From: Sphingomonadales bacterium UBA2369
GTDB taxonomy: Bacteria; Pseudomonadota; Alphaproteobacteria; Sphingomonadales; Sphingomonadaceae
NCBI GenBank assembly: GCA_002344055.1
Contig: DDTH01000014.1
Span: 97,489-161,488, forward strand
DNA: 64,000 nt
Reading direction: 5' to 3'
In this document: piece after piece, positions 45,506-54,879 of the stretch
Position numbering within the stretch: the stretch's first letter is position 1
How the letters are laid out: the number at the start of each line of letters is the position of its first letter
The notes under the pieces: generated by a model
The model's database searches: none
The model's input: the letters and a program-made list of their open reading frames with translations, nothing else
What the model was told of the DNA's origin: nothing
Program-made: the position numbers and the translations under genes

Positions 45506-48484
45506 TCAGTCGCCGATCAGAGTGAACGAGGCCCAGCGGCTTGGATGGGCATAGTTACGCTGGATTGCGAGTGCGTCGTCGCGGGTCCTGACGGCGATCA
45601 TCGCATCGCGCAGGGCGGCGGCGCGCGATACTGCGCCATTGCCGTTCCGGACCGCCGCGACGGCCGCTGCTGTCAGTCGTGGCGCCACATCGTCCACCAC
45701 CGGCCAAAAGGAAACGAGAAGGCTGCGCGCGCCGGCCAGGAAGAATGCCTGTGACAGCCCTTCGAGTGGTGGCGAGTTGGCGCGCGAGCCGGTGCCGGAA
45801 TTGCAGGCGGACAGGATCACCCATTCGGCGCTGAGGGTGAGCGCGGCGATTTCCGAGCTGGTCAGCAAGCCGTCGGCGGCCGGTTCGTTGGAAACCGGAT
45901 GGAGAATGAGGGCGGATTCGTTGAGGCCGCTGGCGGGCCGGGCGGTGAGGCCGTGGGTCGAGAAGAGCAGCAGGTTCGCGGTGGACACATCGCGCGAACG
46001 AATGAACGCCTCCGTCGCCTGATCTCCCGTCACGGTGCGCGTGTCCGCACCCTGAAGCGCCGAGGCGACGAGGTTCAACTCGGTGCGGACGCAAGGCAGA
46101 GCGGGCAGGGCGTCCCGCAGGTCGAAGGGCGACGCATATCGTGCCTCGTTCGCGGTCCGCATCCGCATCGCAAGCGCGCGGCCTTCACCCTGGGTCAGCT
46201 GGCATTCGTCGGCACCCGCTGCCGGTGCGCCGCCGGTCATGCCGATGCCGACGAACGACAGGCCGCCACCGGTCGGAGGCGATGCGGGCGCACGGCGACG
46301 GAGCAGCTGGAAGGCGCGGACGGAAGGGAGGTGGCTGATCGCGAAATCGTCGATCAGCCAGCGTGTATTGCGCAACTCGGGCCCACCAACCATCGGCGCC
46401 GCCGGTGGCTGGCTGACCAGAGTGGAGAAAGGCAGTCGCTGCGCCGGGCCGCTGGCGACGACGATCAAATGGCGCTTGCCGGCCAGCCTCGCCGCGAGCG
46501 GGCCGATCGTCTGTGCGTAAATCTCGTGCGCCAGCCCGGCCGAATAGAGCTGCCCCTGCTCGCTCAGTGACGCCCACATCAATTCGATCGTCGATCCCGG
46601 CGGCACGGCCTGGGCGCCAAGCTCCCAGCTTAACCGCTCGACCGCCCGCTCCATGCGAAAGCGGTTCCAGTCCGAGACATGGACCTGCTGGCCTTCCGCG
46701 GTGACGACGATGGTGGTCGTGCCGTAGTGGCGCGAGTCGACGAGGACGAGCGCTTCGTCCGGGCGGAGCAAGCGGCGCGCGGTTTCGAGCCGCACCGGAT
46801 CGGCGGAGATGATCTCGTTCCAGCCTGGAACCCGGGCGGCGATCGCGTCGCTGGTGCGTGCGATGGCCGCCTCTTGCGTCTCCATTCTCGTCGCGAGCCG
46901 GGCTCGCCGCTCGGCAGGAGTGCCCTGCCTCAGGGCAGGATCCTCGTCGGCGGCGCTGATCACCCGGCCAGTCGAGCCGACCGTTCGGGATGGTCCCGAC
47001 GGCTGCGGCTGCGCGGCGGCCTGGTTCCTTGGGGGGATGTAGACCGTGGCGGGCGGCTGCGCGGCCACGACCAGATCCTTCAAGCCTTCGATCTGCGAGA
47101 TGAACCGGTCATAGTCGGCACCCGCGCCGGCGGCGCGGGCCTCCTGCCGGGCGACGGCCAGAGCGAGGTCGGTATCGACGTCGCGGCGCGTCGAACTGGT
47201 CACGACAGGCTGCGCATTGAAGCCCTGAATCATGCGGAACAGGCTCGCGGCGAGGTCAGGCTCCGCACCAGTCGCGCCCGGCCTGATCCGGCTCCAGAGC
47301 GTTGCCTGCGGGTTGAGCGGATCGGGCAGGATCCAGCGCTCGTTGGGCGGCTCGGTCTCGTCGGCATGATCGATAAGGTAGAGGCGCAGCATAGCGTCAG
47401 GCGAGCGGTCGGCGGAGAGTCGGTAAAGCCGCTGCGTGAGGAGATGATTGAAGACCGACTGTGTTACTTCCGGGCAATAAGCGGGAATATTTTCCTGGGC
47501 GGTATCGTTGAGCGCGCTCCGCACCGCCGTGAAGTAACAATGTTCGGTCGAATAGACAGTGTCGGAGCAGCCCGTCCGGTCGGCGTTCCGATCACGCAGA
47601 AGCCGGGCCATGCAGGCGCCGTCCGCGTTCACGCGTGCGATGCTTTCCGGATCGTCGGGCAGGATCGTGCGCAGCTCATCCTGAACGCGAAGGGCGCGGT
47701 CGCGGTCGCCCGCGATCATCAGCGCCCGCAGATAGGCGATGCCCGCATAGGCTGTGGCGGACGGGTCCGGTTCCGTTGCGGATCTGAGCGAGCGGTAATT
47801 CGCGCCCATAAGTGCGGCGGCGAGGGCAGGCTCCGCCGAACGCAATTGCCGGTTGAGCCGCTGGCGAAAGAAGTCGCGGCCGGCTTCGGCTTCCCGATCG
47901 ACATCCTGGATGGTCCGGTCGAGGCGGTCGCTGGCCGCTTCCTGTGCCGCAGCGGAGACCGCCCGGCGCTGCTCCTCGGTCTGGACTTCCATATTCCCGA
48001 GAGTTTGCCTGATGGCGGTCCGTACCGTGGGCCAATTGGAGGCGAACTCGCGCAACGAGGCGGGCAGGCCGTTTGCAGGGACAGTTGCGCAAAGATCGGA
48101 CACCAACGTCGCGATGCGGTAGCCGTTGACCACCAGAATGAGTCCGCTCTGCAGGCCATAACTGGACGTGCCTTCGGTGGATGCGCGAAGTTCGTCGGCG
48201 ACTTGCACCAGCGTCGAAATGTCCGCGAAGCTTGCGAGCGCGCGGCAGGCATCGGCGGCGCGACCTTCTTCCTCCAGCTGACGGCCCAGTTCCAGTACCC
48301 GGCCGGACACGTCCTCCGTTAGGCCAGTGCGCGGCAAGTCTTCGACGACCTGGCTGAGCTCGGCGAGCAATTCATCCGGCGGCACATGATGCCGTTCGAC
48401 GGGAAGCTCTTCGACGGCAGACTGAGCGGAGAGCGGCTGCGCGATGCCGATCGTCACAAGCGCAAGAGCGCACCATCTCCGCAT
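45506..48484 (-). CDS. Exported CHAT-domain (caspase-like) protein with helical repeats
   Basis: 992 residues. A signal peptide (MRRWCALALVTIGIAQPLSA, cut before QSA) sends it to the periplasm. The central ~600 residues are helical, TPR-like (for example YAGIAYLRALMIAGDRDRALRVQDEL). The last ~300 form a CHAT domain: HLIVVASGPAQRLPFSTLV, LSFVGIGMTGG, LLFSTHGLT with the catalytic histidine (about H844) and VILSACNSGTG with the catalytic cysteine (about C894), then GLSQAFFLAGARSLLVSFWPV. CHAT proteases of conflict systems are usually cytosolic, so the signal peptide is notable, though exported CHAT proteins are frequent in sphingomonads. No adjacent gasdermin or adaptor is seen. Confidence 0.92.
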   Translation of the reverse strand: MRRWCALALVTIGIAQPLSAQSAVEELPVERHHVPPDELLAELSQVVEDLPRTGLTEDVSGRVLELGRQLEEEGRAADACRALASFADISTLVQVADELRASTEGTSSYGLQSGLILVVNGYRIATLVSDLCATVPANGLPASLREFASNWPTVRTAIRQTLGNMEVQTEEQRRAVSAAAQEAASDRLDRTIQDVDREAEAGRDFFRQRLNRQLRSAEPALAAALMGANYRSLRSATEPDPSATAYAGIAYLRALMIAGDRDRALRVQDELRTILPDDPESIARVNADGACMARLLRDRNADRTGCSDTVYSTEHCYFTAVRSALNDTAQENIPAYCPEVTQSVFNHLLTQRLYRLSADRSPDAMLRLYLIDHADETEPPNERWILPDPLNPQATLWSRIRPGATGAEPDLAASLFRMIQGFNAQPVVTSSTRRDVDTDLALAVARQEARAAGAGADYDRFISQIEGLKDLVVAAQPPATVYIPPRNQAAAQPQPSGPSRTVGSTGRVISAADEDPALRQGTPAERRARLATRMETQEAAIARTSDAIAARVPGWNEIISADPVRLETARRLLRPDEALVLVDSRHYGTTTIVVTAEGQQVHVSDWNRFRMERAVERLSWELGAQAVPPGSTIELMWASLSEQGQLYSAGLAHEIYAQTIGPLAARLAGKRHLIVVASGPAQRLPFSTLVSQPPAAPMVGGPELRNTRWLIDDFAISHLPSVRAFQLLRRRAPASPPTGGGLSFVGIGMTGGAPAAGADECQLTQGEGRALAMRMRTANEARYASPFDLRDALPALPCVRTELNLVASALQGADTRTVTGDQATEAFIRSRDVSTANLLLFSTHGLTARPASGLNESALILHPVSNEPAADGLLTSSEIAALTLSAEWVILSACNSGTGSRANSPPLEGLSQAFFLAGARSLLVSFWPVVDDVAPRLTAAAVAAVRNGNGAVSRAAALRDAMIAVRTRDDALAIQRNYAHPSRWASFTLIGD

Positions 48485-48565
48485 CGATTTCCCCCCAAAC
48501 GGCCGGTCAGGTCGTCTGGGGGGAAATAGCAGGCTGAGGCGAATGTCGCCAGCGTGCGGGGCTTT

Positions 48566-49342
48566 TCAGGTCCGCTGGTTGCGTTCAGCCCAGTCGAGCG
48601 CGAGGTCGGCGACTTCCTCCCAGCCCGGATCGACCGCGGTCCAGTGTGAACGATCCGGAAATGCGCGATATTCGGTCAGCGATGGCGCGCGGCTCTGCTT
48701 GCGGAAGATGGCGCGGGTCATCTTCTCATCCGCGATCAGATCCTTGCCGCCGCCGATCAGCAGCAACGGCGCGCGGTCGGGGTTCGTCCAGTTGATCTTC
48801 ATCGCGCCGATCACGCCGTTCCAATAGACCCGGCCGGGGGTCGGGACGATGTAGCGGTCGTAGAACGCATCGGCCTGAGCCGGATCGACGGTCTGGGCGA
48901 AGCGGGTGCGGAAGAATTTGCGGCTCATCACCTTCGCCTTCCGCCAGCTCAGCGGATCGATGAACACCGGCAGCGCCGAGCGGATGGCGTGCGGATAGAG
49001 TGGGACGCCCGGAGTCGGGGCCGGATCGATCGCCACGCCGGCGACGCCGAGGCCGCGGTCGAGCAGGTGCTGGACGAATACGCCGCCCAATGAGTGACCG
49101 ATCAGGATCGGCTTTTCCGGAAGCGCGCGGATGATCGCTTCATAATGCGCGACGATCTGCTTCTGGCTGAGCTTGGCGAGGGCGGGGAGCGGGCTGGCGC
49201 GCAGTTCCGCGGGGTCGCGCTCGTCGCCGGGCCAGGACGGGGCGATGACGGTATAGCCTTTGGCTTCGTAACGGGCCTTCCAATTCTCCCAGCTGTTGGC
49301 GTTGAGCCAGGCACCGTGGATCAGGACGATGGTCTTGGTCAT
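48566..49342 (-). CDS. alpha/beta hydrolase
   Basis: 258 residues. Oxyanion-hole segment TIVLIHGAWLNANSW, nucleophile in LIGHSLGGVFVQ, acid near LIGGGKDLIADE and histidine in PDRSHWTAV. It is a compact cytosolic hydrolase without a signal peptide; the substrate is not readable. It follows the next hydrolase gene by 43 bases on the same strand and may share its transcript. Confidence 0.9.
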   Translation of the reverse strand: MTKTIVLIHGAWLNANSWENWKARYEAKGYTVIAPSWPGDERDPAELRASPLPALAKLSQKQIVAHYEAIIRALPEKPILIGHSLGGVFVQHLLDRGLGVAGVAIDPAPTPGVPLYPHAIRSALPVFIDPLSWRKAKVMSRKFFRTRFAQTVDPAQADAFYDRYIVPTPGRVYWNGVIGAMKINWTNPDRAPLLLIGGGKDLIADEKMTRAIFRKQSRAPSLTEYRAFPDRSHWTAVDPGWEEVADLALDWAERNQRT

Positions 49343-49385
49343 GATGTGTCTCCGAATATGCGGTGGTTAAGGATCACGCCGGGGC

Positions 49386-50213
49386 TCAGTCCCGAACGAA
49401 GGCGAGCAGGTCGGCGTTGAAGCGGTCCTGATGGGTTTGCGTCAGACCGTGGTCGGCACCGGCGTAGATGACGAGTTGCGCGTCCTTGACGATCTTCACC
49501 GTCTCCAGCGCGGAAGCGCCGATCGGCACGATCTGGTCGTCGTCGCCGTGGAGGACCAATGTCGGCCGGTCGAAACGGGCGAGATCGGCGTGAAAGTCGC
49601 TCTCCGAGAAGGCGCGGATGGAGTCGAGCTGGCCCTTGAGGCCGCCCATCATGCCCTGCCGCCAGAAGTCCTGGCGGATGCCCTCGCTGACTGCCGCGCC
49701 CTCACGATTATATCCGTAAAAGGGCGTGGTCAGGTCGAGGAAGAACTGGCTGCGATTGTCGAACGTGCCCTTGCGGATGCCGTCGAAGACCTCCAGCGGG
49801 AGTCCGCCCGAATTGGCCTCGGTCTTGAGCATCAGCGGCGGGACGGCGCCGATCAGGGCGATCTTCGCGACCCGATCCGTGCCGTGACGGCCGACATAGC
49901 GGGTGACTTCGCCGCCGCCGGTCGAGTGGCCGACAAGGATCAGGTCCTTGAGGTCCAGCGCCTCGACCAGCTCAGCCAGGTCGTCGGCATATTGGTCCAT
50001 ATTGTTGTTGTCCCAGACCTGATCGGAGCGGCCGTGGCTGCGGCGGTCGTGGGCGATGGTGCGGAAGCCCTGGGCGGCGAAGAAATGCATCTGCGCGTCC
50101 CAGGCGTCGGCCGAGAGCGGCCAGCCATGCGAGAAGAGGATCGGCTGGGCGTCGCGGGGACCCCAATCCTTATAGAAGATGGTAGTGCCGTCAGTGGTGG
50201 TGATGGTGGCCAT
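49386..50213 (-). CDS. alpha/beta hydrolase, non-heme haloperoxidase/arylesterase type
   Basis: 275 residues starting MATITTTDGTTIFYKDWGPRD, the typical opening of the non-heme chloroperoxidase group. FSHGWPLSADAWD (oxyanion hole), VGHSTGGGEVTRYVGRHG (nucleophile Ser in G-H-S-T-G-G), a C-terminal LVLHGDDDQIVPI (acid) and ADHGLTQTH (His). These enzymes hydrolyse esters and can form peracids. gggag precedes the ATG. It is divergent from the GlxA-type regulator across 129 bases, which suggests that the regulator controls it. Confidence 0.93.
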   Translation of the reverse strand: MATITTTDGTTIFYKDWGPRDAQPILFSHGWPLSADAWDAQMHFFAAQGFRTIAHDRRSHGRSDQVWDNNNMDQYADDLAELVEALDLKDLILVGHSTGGGEVTRYVGRHGTDRVAKIALIGAVPPLMLKTEANSGGLPLEVFDGIRKGTFDNRSQFFLDLTTPFYGYNREGAAVSEGIRQDFWRQGMMGGLKGQLDSIRAFSESDFHADLARFDRPTLVLHGDDDQIVPIGASALETVKIVKDAQLVIYAGADHGLTQTHQDRFNADLLAFVRD

Positions 50214-50342
50214 GTCATTTTCTCCCGTGAACCTGTCTGCGAGCGGTTGCGCTCCGATGGCTAAGGGATAGGCTCGTGCCGCAGGCGAAAGGATCGGCGG
50301 TTCCGACATAGAGCAGGCCGATTCTGACAAAAGGAGGCGGGC

Positions 50343-51329
50343 ATGGCCGAGGAGAAGGTCGCGGCCGAGATCGGGCTGATGCTTTACGACGACTGCCAGC
50401 GCTGCATGGTGCTGGGGATCACCGATCTGTTTGCGGTGGCATCGCAATATGCGGTGGAGCGGGGCGGGCTGCCGGTGCGCGTCAGCCACTGGCGGATGGA
50501 CGGGGGCGGAGACTTCGTACGCTGTCACGACAGCCACCCGGACGCGAAGAGCGAGCCGGCGGTGATCATCGTGCCGGGGCGGCTCGGCGCTCTGGTCGGG
50601 CCGGAGGAGGCCGCGCCATATGCCCGCTGGCTGCTCAACCGCCATGCGCACGGGGCAACGCTCGCGTCCAGTTGCGGGGGCGCGTTCCTGCTGGCGGCCA
50701 CGGGGCTGCTGGCGGGGCGGCCGGCGACGACGCACTGGATGTTCGCCGATGCTTTCCGGACGCGCTTTCCGGCTGTCGCGCTCGATACCGACCGGATGGT
50801 GATCGAGGATGGCGACCTGATCACCGCCGGCGGGTTGATGGCGTGGACCGATCTGGCGATGCGGATCGTGCACCGGCTGTTGGGACCAACGATCATGGTC
50901 GAGACCGGCAAATTCTTCCTGATCGATCCGGCGGGCCGCGAGCAGAAGCATTATTCGAGCTTTGCACCGAAGCTGACCCATGGCGACGAGGCGATATTGA
51001 AGGTCCAACACATGCTGCAGGCGCGGGCGGGGCGGCCGGTGAGCGTGGCCGACATGGGCGGTGAGGCGGGGCTGGAGGAACGGACCTTTCTGCGCAGATT
51101 CAAAGCGGCCACGGGAATGAAGCCGATTGAATATGTTCAGAATTTGCGCGTCGGCAAGGCGCGCGAATTGCTGGAGTTCACGAGGCGGTCGGTCGATCAG
51201 ATCGCCTGGTCGGTGGGCTATGAGGATGCCACCGCCTTCCGGCGCGTCTTCCAGCGTGTCGTCGGCCTGTCGCCCGGCGAATATCGCCTGCGTTTCTCCA
51301 GTGGAACCGAACTGCCGATCGCGGCGTGA
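50343..51329 (+). CDS. GlxA-type transcriptional regulator (DJ-1/PfpI plus AraC HTH)
   Basis: 328 residues. N-terminal ~190: DJ-1/PfpI-like domain with ASSCGGAFLLA around the elbow cysteine and GGLMAWTDLAMRIV. C-terminal AraC HTH pair: SVADMGGEAGLEERTFLRRFKAATGMKPIEYVQNLRV and VDQIAWSVGYEDATAFRRVFQRVVGLSPGEYR. Such proteins bind small molecules and activate adjacent genes. aaggaggcgggc precedes the ATG. The divergent hydrolase gene is the likely target. Confidence 0.93.
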   Translation: MAEEKVAAEIGLMLYDDCQRCMVLGITDLFAVASQYAVERGGLPVRVSHWRMDGGGDFVRCHDSHPDAKSEPAVIIVPGRLGALVGPEEAAPYARWLLNRHAHGATLASSCGGAFLLAATGLLAGRPATTHWMFADAFRTRFPAVALDTDRMVIEDGDLITAGGLMAWTDLAMRIVHRLLGPTIMVETGKFFLIDPAGREQKHYSSFAPKLTHGDEAILKVQHMLQARAGRPVSVADMGGEAGLEERTFLRRFKAATGMKPIEYVQNLRVGKARELLEFTRRSVDQIAWSVGYEDATAFRRVFQRVVGLSPGEYRLRFSSGTELPIAA

Positions 51330-51461
51330 TGCGACGCCAGCGTAAGTAAACTATATGGTAAACATCAGATTCACTTTCATTTATTTGAGGATCGTGGATC
51401 AATTACAGTGGTTCTGCATTCTTGTTCTGCGCCCGCCTGTTCCCAAAGCAGAGGATGTCAG

Positions 51462-52121
51462 ATGACCACAGCCAGAGTGGAAGCAGCCAGACCCGAGTTT
51501 CAGCCGGAGGATGCCGCCCCGGCGAGCGGCGAGACAGGCTTCGCCGAGCGGCGGGAAGGTCACCGTCACCGGACGGTCTATCGGGTGGTCAAATTGAGCG
51601 TTCGCGGTACCACCAGCCTCAGCCATTTGTGCAACATTTCGGACGAAGGCTTGATGGCCTCGGTCGACGATGCGGTCGATACGGGCGAGGCCGTGGCCGT
51701 CGAATTGTCGCCGGATCATCGGGTGACCGGCCGCACGGTCTGGGTGAAAGACGGGCATTGCGGTGTCGCCTTCGATGCGCCGATCGACAGCGAGGCCTTG
51801 CTGCACGAACTGGCCGAGGAGCAACGCTCCGCCCGGCACCGCGCACCCCGGCTCGACGCGCAATTGCTGGGCGTTGCCTATTCGGAGCGCGGCCTGCATC
51901 CGGTACGCACCACAAACCTGTCGCAAATGGGCATCGGCCTCACCCATGATGGACGGCTGGAGCCGGGCCTGCACCTGCTGATGACCCTGGAGAACGGTAT
52001 CGAGCGGCGCGGCGTCGTGCGCTGGTCGCACGAACATAGCGCCGGTGTCTTGTTGACCGAGCCGCTCGGCTGCTCGGAGGTCAATCGCTGCGCCAGTATG
52101 ACCGCTACCGGCCATTGCTAG
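51462..52121 (+). CDS. PilZ-domain protein, two PilZ-like repeats
   Basis: 219 residues. The first PilZ domain has RREGHRHRTVYRV (R-x3-R-type loop) and CNISDEGLM (N-x-S-x-x-G), the two c-di-GMP-binding motifs. The second half repeats RLDAQLLGV and NLSQMGIGL with a weaker arginine loop, so it may be structural. The ATG follows gaggatgtcag. It probably reads c-di-GMP, such as that made by the GGDEF protein at 60265-61383. Output is not visible. Confidence 0.85.
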   Translation: MTTARVEAARPEFQPEDAAPASGETGFAERREGHRHRTVYRVVKLSVRGTTSLSHLCNISDEGLMASVDDAVDTGEAVAVELSPDHRVTGRTVWVKDGHCGVAFDAPIDSEALLHELAEEQRSARHRAPRLDAQLLGVAYSERGLHPVRTTNLSQMGIGLTHDGRLEPGLHLLMTLENGIERRGVVRWSHEHSAGVLLTEPLGCSEVNRCASMTATGHC

Positions 52122-52163
52122 ACGCGCCTGCCCGCGCCGCGAGGGCGCGGACGGAACGGGTCC

Positions 52164-53576
52164 TCAGGCGCTGTAATACATATCGTATTCGACCGGGCTG
52201 GGCGTGGTCTCCCAGCGCAGCACCTCTTCCCACTTGATCTCCATATAGGCGTCGATCTGGTCGTCGCTGAACACGTCGCCCTTGGTCAGGAAGTCGCGAT
52301 CCTTGTGGAGCGCGAGGAGCGCCTCGCGCAGGCTGCCGGCGACGGTCGGCACGTCGGCCAGTTCCTGCGGCGGCAGGTCGTAGAGATTCTTGTCCATCGG
52401 ATCGCCCGGATGGATGCGGTTCTGGATGCCGTCGAGGCCGGCCATCAGCAAGGCGGCATAGGCCAGGTAGGGATTGGCGGTGGCGTCCGGGAAGCGGAAC
52501 TCAACGCGCTTGGCCTTTTCGCCAGTGCCATAGGGGATCCGGCAGGAGGCGGAGCGGTTGCGGCTGGAATAGGCCAGCAGCACCGGCGCCTCGAAGCCCG
52601 GCACCAGGCGCTTGTAGCTGTTTGTCGTCGGGTTCGTGAAGGCGTTCAGCGCCTTGGCATGCTTGATCACGCCGCCGATGAAGAAGAGGCAGGTCTCGCT
52701 CAGCCCCGCATAGCCGTTGCCCGCGAAAAGCGGCTTGCCCTTCGACCAGATCGACATGTGGGTGTGCATGCCGGAGCCGTTGTCGGCCATGATGGGCTTG
52801 GGCATGAAGGTCGCGGTCTTACCGTAGGCTTGGGCGACCATGTGGACGACATATTTGTAGATCTGCATGCGGTCGGCGGTCTCGACCAGCGAGCCGTAGG
52901 TGAGTCCCAGTTCGTGTTGCGCGGCGGCGACCTCGTGGTGATGCTTGTCGCAGGGCAGGCCCATTTCCAGCATGGTCGAGACCATCTCCGCGCGGATGTC
53001 CTGGGCGCTGTCCACCGGCGCGACCGGGAAATAGCCGCCCTTGGCGCGCGGCCGGTGGGCCAGGTTGCCGCCTTCATATTCGTGGCCGCTGTTTGTGGGC
53101 AGTTCGATATCGTCGATCTTGAAGTAGGAGGAGGCATAGCCGTCCTCGAACCGCACATCGTCGAACATGAAGAATTCGGCTTCGGGGCCGACATAGATCG
53201 TGTCGCCGATGCCGGTATGCTTGAGATAGGCCTCGGCGCGCTTGGCGGTGGAGCGGGGGTCGCGGGCGTAGAGTTCGCCGGTCGAGGGCTCGACCACGTC
53301 GCAGACGAGGATCAGCATCGGTGTCGCGCTGAACGGATCCACGTAGCTGGCCTCGAGGTCCGGCTTCAGGATCATGTCGCTCTCGTTGATCGCCTTCCAG
53401 CCCGCGATCGAGGAGCCGTCGAACATCAGGCCATCGGTCAACTGGTCCTCATCCAGGGCGCTGGCGACCATGGAGAGATGCTGCCACTTGCCCTTGGGAT
53501 CGGTAAATCGAAGATCGACCCATTCGATCTCCTTTTCCTCGATCAGTTTCAGGATTTTGCCCGCGCCGGTCGCCAT
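52164..53576 (-). CDS. glnA: Glutamine synthetase type I
   Basis: 470 residues. MATGAGKILKLIEEKEIEWVDLRFTDPKGKWQH at the start; catalytic-domain motifs MFDGSSIAGW, GPEAEFFMFD, NGSGMHTHMS and the KPIMADNGSG region; adenylylation site in KNLYDLPPQE. It makes glutamine from glutamate, ammonia and ATP, as a dodecamer. In alphaproteobacteria it normally follows glnB directly; here four genes later, with the Hsp70/J-like module between them. The 115 bases upstream probably hold its own promoter. Confidence 0.98.
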   Translation of the reverse strand: MATGAGKILKLIEEKEIEWVDLRFTDPKGKWQHLSMVASALDEDQLTDGLMFDGSSIAGWKAINESDMILKPDLEASYVDPFSATPMLILVCDVVEPSTGELYARDPRSTAKRAEAYLKHTGIGDTIYVGPEAEFFMFDDVRFEDGYASSYFKIDDIELPTNSGHEYEGGNLAHRPRAKGGYFPVAPVDSAQDIRAEMVSTMLEMGLPCDKHHHEVAAAQHELGLTYGSLVETADRMQIYKYVVHMVAQAYGKTATFMPKPIMADNGSGMHTHMSIWSKGKPLFAGNGYAGLSETCLFFIGGVIKHAKALNAFTNPTTNSYKRLVPGFEAPVLLAYSSRNRSASCRIPYGTGEKAKRVEFRFPDATANPYLAYAALLMAGLDGIQNRIHPGDPMDKNLYDLPPQELADVPTVAGSLREALLALHKDRDFLTKGDVFSDDQIDAYMEIKWEEVLRWETTPSPVEYDMYYSA

Positions 53577-53691
53577 GGTGATTCCTCGATGTGATGGACC
53601 GCCCGCGCGGCCGCGTAATGATGAAGCGCTTGTGGACGGCGGCAGGCGAGGGCGTCCAGTGCCGGACTCGGCGGCGTGAATATTTCACCGG

Positions 53692-54879
53692 CTAGAAGGT
53701 GGGCGGCGGTGCCTTGAGCCGCTCGCGCTCGGCCTCGATCGCGCGGAGCAGCCGGTCCCTGTCGGCTTTCGACATGCCGCTATTCGCGCCGTCCTCGCGC
53801 AGCGCGCGTTCAATCTGGTCCAGGCGCTCGGTGTCGATGGTTGGCGCGGCCGGAGCGCCGAGAGGCGGGGCTGTCGTCACGTTCGGCGGCGGCGCCGACG
53901 ACGGTTCAGGATATTGGTAGGCCGGGGGATAATAAGGGGGCGGAGGCGGACTCGGGGGAGAAGCGTAGGCACACATGCGGGGCAGGATCAGGAACGCGGC
54001 AATGCCGCCGAAAATAGCCGCCTCCTGGAACCTGAAGCGACGGTCATCCTGGCGCTCCGCTGCCTGAGCCTTTGCGTTGATGTGCTCGAACCAGCGCTGG
54101 AGCCGGTCCTGGTTGAGATAGGCTTCGGCGTAGGGCGCCTCCGACCTGATCAGGTTGATGAGGTCGATAACCTCGACGTCGCGATCTCGCCGTTTGTCGA
54201 GCTTGCCTTCAGTCTTGGTGAGTTCGAGATAGGCCGGATGGAAGGCCGATTGCGGATCGGCGATGCGGGCGATCATCTCGACGCCTTTCTGGCGCTCTAC
54301 GAGATGGGCGATCACCGGATGCTCGCTCCAGCGCGTGCTGTCATCATACCACGCAAAGTGGGCGATGGCGGGGCCGAGCAATGCGTTTCCGCGTACGTCC
54401 GCCCGCATGATCATCTCGATCAGCCAGGTTTCGACCTCCCGGGCATGTTCAATCCGCTCCATGTGCCCAGAACGCAGAATCTCCTCGGTCAGCGCGTGGA
54501 GTGTGGCATGATCGTCCGGCTGCTCGGGACGCTCGGGCGTGAAAAGGATATCGACGATCTGCTGGAATGGCTTTTGGTCGCGCTCCGGCAGATGGGCGAT
54601 TTCCGTGGCGGGTACGGGTTCCTGCGCAGGGGGAGTTGTGGGAGCCTGCCCGATGCCGATCGGTTCCTGCCAGGGGCCGGGCGCATCGCCTCCGGCCGCG
54701 AAGGCCTGTTCGGCGGCCAGATGCCGCGCCTCGTCATACGCCTCGCGCAACCGGATGAAGGCCGCCGCGTCGCGCTCCGGATCGATCTGCTTGAGCCGGG
54801 TGGAATAAGCGCGCCGGATCGCCTTGGTGTCAGCGGTGGCGGCGATCCCGAGTTCGGCCCAGCAGCCAGCGTCGCTCAC
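53692..54879 (-). CDS. J-domain-like membrane protein coupled to an Hsp70
   Basis: 395 residues from a GTG start that overlaps the Hsp70 stop (GTGA). The N-terminal ~55 residues look like a J domain: CWAELGIAATADTKAIRRAYSTRLKQIDPERD, then AFIRLREAYDEARHLAAEQ. The HPD tripeptide is replaced by IDP, so classical Hsp70 stimulation is doubtful. The next ~230 residues are helical. A hydrophobic segment lies near 290-305 (AIFGGIAAFLILPRMCAY), followed by a proline/tyrosine-rich stretch and a C-terminal coil ending LKAPPPTF. Context says it partners the adjacent Hsp70. Confidence 0.78.
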   Translation of the reverse strand: MSDAGCWAELGIAATADTKAIRRAYSTRLKQIDPERDAAAFIRLREAYDEARHLAAEQAFAAGGDAPGPWQEPIGIGQAPTTPPAQEPVPATEIAHLPERDQKPFQQIVDILFTPERPEQPDDHATLHALTEEILRSGHMERIEHAREVETWLIEMIMRADVRGNALLGPAIAHFAWYDDSTRWSEHPVIAHLVERQKGVEMIARIADPQSAFHPAYLELTKTEGKLDKRRDRDVEVIDLINLIRSEAPYAEAYLNQDRLQRWFEHINAKAQAAERQDDRRFRFQEAAIFGGIAAFLILPRMCAYASPPSPPPPPYYPPAYQYPEPSSAPPPNVTTAPPLGAPAAPTIDTERLDQIERALREDGANSGMSKADRDRLLRAIEAERERLKAPPPTF

